The position numbers and the translations under genes were made by a program. From the NCBI GenBank assembly GCA_035577985.1, contig DATJZY010000113.1, positions 1 through 50,220 of the forward strand: DNA of 50,220 bases, given 5' to 3'. A model generated the notes under the pieces. It was not told where the DNA came from, searched no databases, and saw only the letters and a program-made list of their open reading frames with translations. How positions within the stretch are numbered: the first letter of the stretch is position 1; each line of letters starts with the position of its first letter. This DNA is from Candidatus Eisenbacteria bacterium. GTDB taxonomy: Bacteria > Desulfobacterota > Binatia > DP-6. Positions 16,472-23,053 of the stretch are shown in pieces.

Positions 16472-17617
16472 ATGGGGCGGCGGTGGGGGTTGGTGCTTTC
16501 GGGCGGTGGTGCGCGCGGGGCGTTCCAGGTGGGCGTGCTCGAGCGGCTCCTCCAGGATCCGGAGTTCGGCGCGGGGCCCGTGGTGGCCTCCGGGACGTCG
16601 GCGGGCGGCATCAATGCGGCCCTGCTGGCGAGCGGCAAGAGCCCGCAGGAGATGCGGCAGTTCTGGCGCGACATCGCCGCCGATCCGCCGGTGGTCGTCG
16701 ATCCGACGTTCTTCGAGGAAGCGATCAAGGCGGTCGCCGACCTCACCGCCGAGGACTCGCTCGATGTCTTCGGCGGCGGTCCGGCCGTGCGGCGCTTCAT
16801 CCAGCGCGCGCAGAACCACGTGCCGCCGCGGCTGGGGAGCTTCCTCGCGCTCGTCACGGAGTACCTGCTGACGTCACGGTTCGATCTCGTCGGCCGCTTC
16901 CTCGGCGGCGTGCGGCGCTCCGCGCTCGCCGACACGACCCGGCTGCGCCAGCGTCTCGTCGACACGTTCGGCGGCGAGACGATCCACGAGCGCGCGATGC
17001 GCCTCGCCATCAACACGGTCGACGTGCGCACGGGCCGCATCGTGCGCTACGTCACGGTCGCGACGCCGCTCACCCGCGAGCCCGACTACCACATCGTGCC
17101 GGCGATCACGGTCGACATGGTGATGGCGAGCGCGAGCATTCCCCTCCTCTTCCCGCCGGTCGCGGTCGAGAACCATCTCCTGTGGGACGGCGGACTGCTC
17201 GTGAACACGCCCCTCGCGCCGGTCGTGGCGCTCGGCGTCGAGGAGATCGTCACGGTGCTCGTGACGCAGACGCCCGGCGTCGCGTCGGCGCGGCCGCTCC
17301 GCAGCCTCGGCGACGCGGTCGAGCGCACGGTCGATGCGCTGCTCGAGAACGCCTACAACGTCGACCGCAAGCTGCTCTTCACGCGCAATCGCCTGGCGAA
17401 GCTCGAGGGCGGCTACCGCGCGGTGCGCCTCTACAAGGCGCTGCGGCCCGAGACGGAGATCTGCGGCCCCGGCTCCTATCTCGACTTCCGGCGCGTGATG
17501 CTCGAGAAGCTCGCGGCCGCCGGCCGCCGCGCCGCCGATGCATGGCTCGCCGCCGGACCGCCGGAAGACGATCTCCCCGAGCCGGGCGAGCTCGACGCCG
17601 TCTCCGAGGTGGGCTAG
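16472..17617 (+). CDS. Patatin-like phospholipase
   Basis: A 381-residue patatin-fold lipid acyl hydrolase. The oxyanion loop GGGARG is at 11-16, the nucleophile elbow GTSAG at 41-45 (S43), and the dyad Asp is D239 in WDGGLLVNTP, the DGG motif of the family. The C-terminal 130 residues are helical and end in an acidic tail. There is no signal peptide, so it is cytoplasmic or membrane-associated. It is likely to release fatty acids from phospholipids. The stop codon overlaps the convergent histidine kinase stop by 4 nt. Confidence 0.9.
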   Translation: MGRRWGLVLSGGGARGAFQVGVLERLLQDPEFGAGPVVASGTSAGGINAALLASGKSPQEMRQFWRDIAADPPVVVDPTFFEEAIKAVADLTAEDSLDVFGGGPAVRRFIQRAQNHVPPRLGSFLALVTEYLLTSRFDLVGRFLGGVRRSALADTTRLRQRLVDTFGGETIHERAMRLAINTVDVRTGRIVRYVTVATPLTREPDYHIVPAITVDMVMASASIPLLFPPVAVENHLLWDGGLLVNTPLAPVVALGVEEIVTVLVTQTPGVASARPLRSLGDAVERTVDALLENAYNVDRKLLFTRNRLAKLEGGYRAVRLYKALRPETEICGPGSYLDFRRVMLEKLAAAGRRAADAWLAAGPPEDDLPEPGELDAVSEVG

Positions 17618-19293
17618 GCGGCCGGGAGACGGACGGCGATCCGGGTGCCGGCGCCCGGAGTGCTGTCGATGGCGATCGTCCCCTGCATCACCTGGATCAG
17701 GCGCGCGACGATCGCGAGGCCGAGACCGGAGCCGGCCTGGGGCGAGGAGCCCCGCGCGAACGGCTCGAGCACGCGATCGCGCAGCTCGGGCTCGATGCCG
17801 GGACCGGTGTCCTCGACCGAGATGCAGACGCCCTCGCCTTCGAGCGCCGCCACGAGGCGCACGCAGCCCTCGTTCGTGAACTTCGCAGCGTTGGTGAGGA
17901 GGTTCACGAGCACCTGGCGGACGCGCTCGGGATCGGCCCGGGCGACGACGTCCTCGGAAACCGCCGCTTCGAAGCGCACCGGCCGATTGCGCAGCAGCGC
18001 TTCCATCATCTCCGCGAGCGGCGGGATCAGCCGGGCGACCGCCATCGGCTGGGGCGTCCACGCGACCTTTCCCTGCTCGATGCGGGCCAGATCGAGCAGG
18101 TCGTTGATGAGCCCCAGCTGATCCGCCGCCGTCCGCAGGATGCGGCGGAGCGTGTCCGACTGCTCGGGCGTGAGCGGCCCGAACGCCTCCTCGTGCAGGA
18201 GCTGCGCGTAGCCCGTGATGATGTTGAGGGGGGTCCGCAGGTCGTGGGACACGCTCGCCAGGAAGTCGCTCTTGGCGCGATTGGCGCGCGTGATGGCCTC
18301 GACGAGCAGTACCTTGCGCAACGCGGCCGTCGCCACCGTGGCGAGGATCCGCGCGTCCTCCTCGTCGGTCGGCCGGAACCGGCGCGGGTGGTCGCGATCG
18401 TGGACGACGAGCACGCCGACCGGCCCCGCGTCGTCGAAGAGCGGAACGGCCAGCACCGAGGCGGGATGGAAGCGCCGCGCCGCTTCGTGGAGCATGTACT
18501 CCGACTTGCGGAAGTCGTTCGCGACCAGCACCTGCCCGCAGCGCAGGGCGTCGGTCGACACCGAGCGGTCGCCGAGCGGGATGCGCGCGAGCTCGGCGCC
18601 CCGATCCTGCGCGGCCGTCTGGCGTGCGACGAGCGCGTCCTCCTCCACCATGAGGAGCCACGCGCCGCTCGCGCGGAACAGGTCCCGGCTCATCTGACCC
18701 AGGAGCGCCCCGACGTCGAGCGCGTCGGTCGCCGCCAGAACCTGCGCCGCCCACGTCGCGAGCCACGTGCGCCGCGTGACGAGACGCGCGGCGTCCGCTT
18801 CCAGGCGGGCGTTGCGAACCAGCAGCGCCACGTGCGCCGCCACGCGCTGCAGGGCCTCGATCTGCTCCGCGTTGAAGCGCTGCGAGTGCTTGAGGCCGCA
18901 GCTGATCGTCCCTTCGTTCTCGCCGTTGAAGACGAGGGGGAGCAGGATCAGCCCGGACAGCTCGGCGGCTTCGAGCACCTCGGCCATCACCGGCGAGGCG
19001 TCGGCCGTCGACGCGCACAGCAGGCGGCCGGCCGAGAGGCCCGTATCGTCACCGAACGTCCGCGCCCCGAAGCCGCGCCGCAGGAAGCGTTCGACGACGT
19101 GCGACGGGGTTCCGAAGTCCGCCTTCGGTAGATAGGTCCGCGTGCGCCGCGAGTAGGCGTAGATGGTCGTCTGCTCGCACGGGACCGCCTCGACGAGCGC
19201 ACGGCAGATGCGGAAGAGCACGTCCGGATAGCCGGCCGCGTCCCCGACGGCGTCGAGCACCGCGCCGAGTACACGTGAGGCGTGCGGCTCCAT
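17614..19293 (-). CDS. Soluble sensor histidine kinase with two GAF domains
   Basis: A 559-residue kinase without membrane helices. Two GAF-type domains occupy about 15-165 (VLFRICRALVEAVPCEQTTIY) and 185-330 (VPLFDDAGPVGVLVVHDRD). The HisKA dimerisation helix carries H350 in SVSHDLRTPLNIITGY. The ATPase domain has the N box (VLVNLLTNAAKF), G1 (DTGPGIEPE) and G2 (GSGLGLAI). It would sense an intracellular ligand or redox state and phosphorylate a response regulator, but no receiver-domain gene is adjacent, so it is an orphan. The ATG at 19293 is used. It is divergent from two small genes starting at 19463. Confidence 0.9.
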   Translation of the reverse strand: MEPHASRVLGAVLDAVGDAAGYPDVLFRICRALVEAVPCEQTTIYAYSRRTRTYLPKADFGTPSHVVERFLRRGFGARTFGDDTGLSAGRLLCASTADASPVMAEVLEAAELSGLILLPLVFNGENEGTISCGLKHSQRFNAEQIEALQRVAAHVALLVRNARLEADAARLVTRRTWLATWAAQVLAATDALDVGALLGQMSRDLFRASGAWLLMVEEDALVARQTAAQDRGAELARIPLGDRSVSTDALRCGQVLVANDFRKSEYMLHEAARRFHPASVLAVPLFDDAGPVGVLVVHDRDHPRRFRPTDEEDARILATVATAALRKVLLVEAITRANRAKSDFLASVSHDLRTPLNIITGYAQLLHEEAFGPLTPEQSDTLRRILRTAADQLGLINDLLDLARIEQGKVAWTPQPMAVARLIPPLAEMMEALLRNRPVRFEAAVSEDVVARADPERVRQVLVNLLTNAAKFTNEGCVRLVAALEGEGVCISVEDTGPGIEPELRDRVLEPFARGSSPQAGSGLGLAIVARLIQVMQGTIAIDSTPGAGTRIAVRLPAA

Positions 19294-19462
19294 TACCGAT
19301 CGGAGTATCGGCGGCTTCTCGATTGCGGGTGAGGGTCAATCCGCTGACAGTGGCACCCGCCACGGAGTTGACAGCGGCCGTCATTCCGGCGGAGAGTGAA
19401 CCCTCGGCCAGGACAGAGGCATGGAGCCTCCCTCCTCGGGCGCGGCTCCCAGAGGAGATTAC

Positions 19463-19834
19463 ATGGCGTTCATTCCCTCTCGTCAGCGACCGGTCGGCCG
19501 CCCCCGTGACACGCGACCGGTCCTCGCCGTCGGCCAGCGGGTGTTCGTCCACTCCCCGTCCGATCGCCCGATCGTCGTCCTGATGGACGAGCGCGGCGTG
19601 ACCCCGGGGGGCGGCCTGGGTGACGGCGCCGAGGTCGAGGTGCTCGCCTGGCGCCCGCGCGGCTCGGCCGGAACGCGCTATCGCGTGCGCGCGCGCGAGA
19701 ACGGTTCGGACGGCTGGCTCGGTGCCGACGAGCTACGCACCACCGCCGCACGGCCCGCCCCGCAGCCCGCCCAGAGTGCGACGACGGTCTCGCATGGGGC
19801 TGCGACGCATCGGCCCTTCGGGCAGCGAGGATAG
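19463..19834 (+). CDS. Small protein with an SH3-like core, unknown function
   Basis: A 123-residue protein. The ATG at 19463 is set by a clear Shine-Dalgarno AGAGGAG (19451-19457). After a basic N-terminus (MAFIPSRQRPVGRPR) the middle part has alternating strands (VLAVGQRVFVHSPSDRPIVV, then EVEVLAWRPR and RYRVRARENGSDGWLGADELR), resembling an SH3-type or KOW-like barrel. The last 30 residues are low-complexity Ala/Pro/Gln. No signal peptide. It is followed at 26 nt by another small conserved gene. Function unknown. Confidence 0.6.
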   Translation: MAFIPSRQRPVGRPRDTRPVLAVGQRVFVHSPSDRPIVVLMDERGVTPGGGLGDGAEVEVLAWRPRGSAGTRYRVRARENGSDGWLGADELRTTAARPAPQPAQSATTVSHGAATHRPFGQRG

Positions 19835-19859
19835 CGGTCACGCACGGCGAGGCGCCTCG

Positions 19860-20192
19860 ATGAGCAGCCTGCACGTCATCCTCCCGATCCAGTACCTGCG
19901 CCGCGCCGACGCGCAGCTCGCCGGCCCGCAGAAGCGCCTCATGCTCGCCGTCTTGCAGACCGTTCTCGACGACTGTCAGGGCACCGCGTACGCCCGCGCT
20001 ACGGGCATCGCTTCGCGCGAAGATCGCCGTGCACAGCGCAGCGCGATCGCGTACGTCGAGAGCCGCGATCGGAGCTGGCCGTTCAGCTTCGACAACATCT
20101 GCGAAGCGATCGGCCTCGACGCGGAGGGGGTCCGCCGCAATCTGCGTACCCGCATCCACGACGTGCGCCGCGACGGCGAAGCTATCGCCTGA
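19860..20192 (+). CDS. Small conserved protein of unknown function (CEAIGLD motif)
   Basis: A 110-residue soluble protein starting MSSLHVILPIQYLRRAD. It ends in a segment reading RSWPFSFDNICEAIGLDAEGVRR. I recall a WPFSF-x-N-x-CEALGLDxxxLR pattern from small hypothetical proteins of deltaproteobacteria, where it resembles a short DNA-binding-type helical hairpin. That recollection is unverified. The 3' end overlaps the convergent ABM monooxygenase gene by 11 nt. It probably shares a transcript with the gene at 19463. Confidence 0.65.
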   Translation: MSSLHVILPIQYLRRADAQLAGPQKRLMLAVLQTVLDDCQGTAYARATGIASREDRRAQRSAIAYVESRDRSWPFSFDNICEAIGLDAEGVRRNLRTRIHDVRRDGEAIA

Positions 20193-20484
20193 CCGCGGCG
20201 ATCTCCTCGTACATCGCGATCTCGGGACGTCCGTCGGCGATGCCGCGCATGGCGCCGAAGAACGCCTGCATGGCCGCGCTGCCGCCGTGCTGCGCGAAGG
20301 CCGCCTGGTCGGCGTAGATCTCGTAGAAGACGTAGACGGTCGGGTCGGCGGTGCTGCGGTGGCAGACGTAGGTCTTCGTGCCGGGCTCGTTCGCCTCGAC
20401 GTGCGCGATCATCTTGCGCGCCTCGTCCTCGAACGCGGCGGTCTTGTCGGCTTTCACCTTGAGGGTTGCGATGACGGTCAGCAC
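20182..20484 (-). CDS. Antibiotic biosynthesis monooxygenase (ABM/YgiN-like) family protein
   Basis: A 100-residue dimeric alpha-beta barrel protein: MLTVIATLKVKADKTAAFEDE, then a TKTYVCHRSTADPTVYVFYEIYADQAAF core and a final helix. ABM proteins include cofactor-free quinol-forming oxygenases (YgiN, ActVA-Orf6) and heme-degrading relatives; which reaction occurs here is unknown. It is the last gene of a five-gene minus-strand operon, 15 nt after a crotonase. A strong purine-rich ribosome site (AAAGGAGATCC) lies directly upstream of the ATG. Confidence 0.88.
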   Translation of the reverse strand: MLTVIATLKVKADKTAAFEDEARKMIAHVEANEPGTKTYVCHRSTADPTVYVFYEIYADQAAFAQHGGSAAMQAFFGAMRGIADGRPEIAMYEEIAAVRR

Positions 20485-20499
20485 GGGTCGGATCTCCTT

Positions 20500-21288
20500 T
20501 CAGCGTCCCTTGAACGCGGGCGGGCGCTTCTCGCGGATCGCCGCGAGCGCCTCCTGGTGGTCTTCGCTCTGGAAGGTGACGAGCTCGAGCGCCGTCGACG
20601 CGTCGAAGGCGACGTTGAACGCGTCCTTCACGAGCTTGTTCACGGCGAGCTTCGTGTAGCGGACCGCGAGCGGCGCGCCGGCGGCGAGGCGGGCCGCGAA
20701 GGCGCTCGCCTCGCGATCGAGGTCCGCGGCCGGCACGACCTTGTTCACGAGCCCGATCCGCTCGGCCTCGGCGGCGGGCAGCGGATCGCCCGTCAGCAGA
20801 TACTGTTTGGCCCGCGCGGGACCCACGGCGAGCGGCCAGATGGCGGCGCCGCCGTCGCCAGCGACGATGCCGACCCGCACGTGCGGGTCGCCGATCGTCG
20901 CGGTGTCGGCCATGAAGATCACGTCGCACAGCAACGCGATCGACGCGCCGAGCCCCATCGCCGCCCCGTTCAACGCCGCGACGATCGGGATCTCGACGTC
21001 GAGGAGGTCCCAGATGAGCTGCTTCGCGTCGCGCCGCAGGGCCTCCATGCGGCCGGGCTCGCGGAGCTGCGGGAACCAGTTGAAGTCGCCGCCGGCCGAG
21101 AACGCCCGTCCGCGGCCGGTCAGCATCACGGCCCGCGCGTCGCGCTCGCGCTTCAGGTCGGCGAAGAGGCGCGTGAGATCGTGGTGGAGCGCGTCGTCGA
21201 CCGCGTTCACCGGGCTGGTCGGGTGGGCGATCGTCACACGCAGGACGTCGCCCGTGCGCGCGGTCTCGAGGGTCGTGTAGGCGCTCAT
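20500..21288 (-). CDS. Enoyl-CoA hydratase/isomerase family protein
   Basis: A 262-residue crotonase. Oxyanion-hole segments are GRGRAFSAGGDFNWF and NGAAMGLGASIALLCDVIF; the third catalytic region reads VRVGIVAGDGGAAIWPLAVG. The SAGGDFNW form is characteristic of crotonases of uncertain substrate in soil-bacterial aromatic/terpenoid catabolic operons. The start ATG overlaps the stop of the upstream acyl-CoA dehydrogenase-like gene (ATGA at 21285-21288), giving translational coupling. Only about 30 per cent similar by eye to the crotonase at 2113-2910, so not a recent duplicate. Confidence 0.9.
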   Translation of the reverse strand: MSAYTTLETARTGDVLRVTIAHPTSPVNAVDDALHHDLTRLFADLKRERDARAVMLTGRGRAFSAGGDFNWFPQLREPGRMEALRRDAKQLIWDLLDVEIPIVAALNGAAMGLGASIALLCDVIFMADTATIGDPHVRVGIVAGDGGAAIWPLAVGPARAKQYLLTGDPLPAAEAERIGLVNKVVPAADLDREASAFAARLAAGAPLAVRYTKLAVNKLVKDAFNVAFDASTALELVTFQSEDHQEALAAIREKRPPAFKGR

Positions 21289-22406
21289 AGCTGGGTCGTA
21301 TCCGTGTCGAGGCCGAGAAAGATGCGACCGGCCAGCTCGAGCGTCGCGGGTGCCACCATCGCGTGCTGGGTGGCGACGTGCACGTCCCGGAAGCAGCGCT
21401 GGAGCGGGCTCGTCGCGTAGACCGACGTCCCGCCCCCCGCGTTGTACATGAGATCGGTCGCCCGCGCGGCGCTGGTCGTCGCGTGCGTCGCGGCGACGCG
21501 AAGCGCCGCGCGCTCCGCCGTCGCGATCTCGCCGGTCGCCTCGGCTGCGAGCCAGGCGTCGCCGATCGCGTCGGCGAGGAGCGCGCGGCCTCCGCGCACG
21601 AGCGCTTCGGCCTCGGCGACCTGCGCCTGGACGACGGCACGCTCGGCGAGCGAGCGACGCGAGCCCTGCGGCGTCTTGGTGGAGGCGAGCCGAACCAGCT
21701 CGTCGATCGCGGCGCGCGCGATCCCGAGCGCCACGGCGGCGATCCCGCCGGCGAGCAGGCCAAAGACCGGGAACGCGTAGAGCGCGCCGCCCGCGCTCGG
21801 GTGGTCTTCGGTCAGCGACACCGAGCGCGCGGCGGGCACGAACAGCTCGTCGACCGCTATGTCGTGGCTCCCGGTTCCCCGCAGGCCGGCGACCGTCCAC
21901 GTGTCGATGATCTGCGCCTCGGCGGCGGGGAAGAGCATCATGCGGGCGCGCGGCGCACCACCGTCGCGCACGAGACAGCCCCCCATGAGCCAGGCGCAGT
22001 GCTCGCTGCCGGATGCGAACGGCCAGCGGCCGGAGACGCGATAGCCCCCTGCCTCGGGCACCGCCGTGCCGCTCGGCGCGTACACGCCGCCCGTCACGAC
22101 GCGGGGGTCCGTCCCGTAGATCTCGCGCGCCACGTCGTCGGGGAGATACGCCGACACGACGCCGCTGGTGGCGCCGATCATGGCGCACCATCCCGCCGAG
22201 CCGTCGGCGGTGGCGATGGCTTCGATCACCTCGACGAGGCGACCGGGGTGGGCTTCCTCCCCGCCGAGCGCCTGCGGCACGCAGAGGCGGAAGACGCCGG
22301 CGTCGGCGAGCGCGTGCACGAGCTCCAGCGGCAGCCGCCGGGCCCGTTCGATCTCGTCCGCCGCCGCCCGGATGCGCGGCAGGAGCGCCCGGACCGATTC
22401 GATCAC
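21285..22406 (-). CDS. Acyl-CoA dehydrogenase-fold flavoprotein (group D monooxygenase-like)
   Basis: A 373-residue protein with the acyl-CoA dehydrogenase fold. The N-terminal helical domain (LPLELVHALADAGVFRLCVPQALGGEE), the middle domain (AGGYRVSGRWPFASGSEHCAWLMGG) and an Acyl-CoA_dh_2-type C-terminal domain (LMYNAGGGTSVYATSPLQRCFRDVHVATQHAMV) match the branch that includes HsaA, HpaB-like and DszC flavin-dependent monooxygenases. Such enzymes hydroxylate aromatics or steroids with FMNH2/FAD supplied by a reductase. The usual acyl-CoA dehydrogenase catalytic Glu is not evident. The GTG at 22406 overlaps the stop of the preceding gene (GTGA). Confidence 0.85.
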   Translation of the reverse strand: MIESVRALLPRIRAAADEIERARRLPLELVHALADAGVFRLCVPQALGGEEAHPGRLVEVIEAIATADGSAGWCAMIGATSGVVSAYLPDDVAREIYGTDPRVVTGGVYAPSGTAVPEAGGYRVSGRWPFASGSEHCAWLMGGCLVRDGGAPRARMMLFPAAEAQIIDTWTVAGLRGTGSHDIAVDELFVPAARSVSLTEDHPSAGGALYAFPVFGLLAGGIAAVALGIARAAIDELVRLASTKTPQGSRRSLAERAVVQAQVAEAEALVRGGRALLADAIGDAWLAAEATGEIATAERAALRVAATHATTSAARATDLMYNAGGGTSVYATSPLQRCFRDVHVATQHAMVAPATLELAGRIFLGLDTDTTQL

Positions 22407-23053
22407 GCGGGCGCTCCCGCGAGCTCGCGCACGCGCGCAGCGAGCCAATCGACGCGGTCCTTGCCCCAGAACCGCTCGCTCGCGACGACCCACGTCGGCA
22501 CGCCCGGGCACTCGTCGCGGTCGAAGGCGTCCAGCGCCGCGCGTACCATGTCTCCGGGTCCCTCGGCCATTGCCGCCGCGAGGTGGCGATCGGGATCGAG
22601 CCCCGCCGTCGCGGCGGCCCGTCGTACTACCTCTTCGTCGTTGACGTCCAGCCCCAGCACCCATGCGGCGCGAAAGAGCGCGCGGTCGAGCGCGTCCTCC
22701 TTGCCGCTGCCGACCGCAGCATAGTACGCGCGCGCGGGCAGCTCCTCGCGCGCGAGCGGCGAGGCCGCCCACCGCGCCGCGCGTTCGGCGAACGCGGCGG
22801 GCGGCGGCGGCTCGAACGGAATGCCGTACCGGCGAGCCCAGCGCAGGCAATCCTCGCGATGGTACCGGCCGTGGCGCTCGGCTTCGCGCCCGGCGACGAG
22901 GTCGGCGACCTTCACCCCGCGTGAGCGCGGCACGACGATCGGCCGTCGTTCGACCACGACCGGCAGGCCGGCGAGCGCGCGCTCGGCGAGCACGTGTCCC
23001 AGGTACGCGTTCGGCGAGTGGTAGATGGTGTACGCGACGACGGTGACGCTCAC
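22403..23053 (-). CDS. DsbA/HCCA-isomerase (GST kappa)-like protein
   Basis: A 216-residue thioredoxin-fold protein. The N-terminal strand-helix reads YTIYHSPNAYLGHVLAERAL, corresponding to the SPYSYL active-site region of 2-hydroxychromene-2-carboxylate isomerase, and the C-terminal element is CPGVPTWVVASERFWGKDRVDWL. HCCA isomerases are glutathione-dependent enzymes of naphthalene breakdown; the catalytic Ser in the SP motif appears preserved. A large helical insertion holds FEPPPPAAFAERAARW. GTG start at 23053 overlaps the stop of the di-heme cytochrome gene, and its stop overlaps the next start. It may isomerise the product made by the neighbouring flavoenzyme. Confidence 0.75.
   Translation of the reverse strand: MSVTVVAYTIYHSPNAYLGHVLAERALAGLPVVVERRPIVVPRSRGVKVADLVAGREAERHGRYHREDCLRWARRYGIPFEPPPPAAFAERAARWAASPLAREELPARAYYAAVGSGKEDALDRALFRAAWVLGLDVNDEEVVRRAAATAGLDPDRHLAAAMAEGPGDMVRAALDAFDRDECPGVPTWVVASERFWGKDRVDWLAARVRELAGAPA

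Noticed and set aside
13330..17040. Very long open frame on the minus strand across the molybdoenzyme and CoA-transferase genes
   Set aside because: Arg/Pro/Ala-rich shadow in another frame of two well-supported genes; common in GC-rich DNA.
19368..19373. TTGACA upstream of the small gene at 19463
   Set aside because: No acceptable -10 lies at 16-18 bp, so I did not call a promoter.
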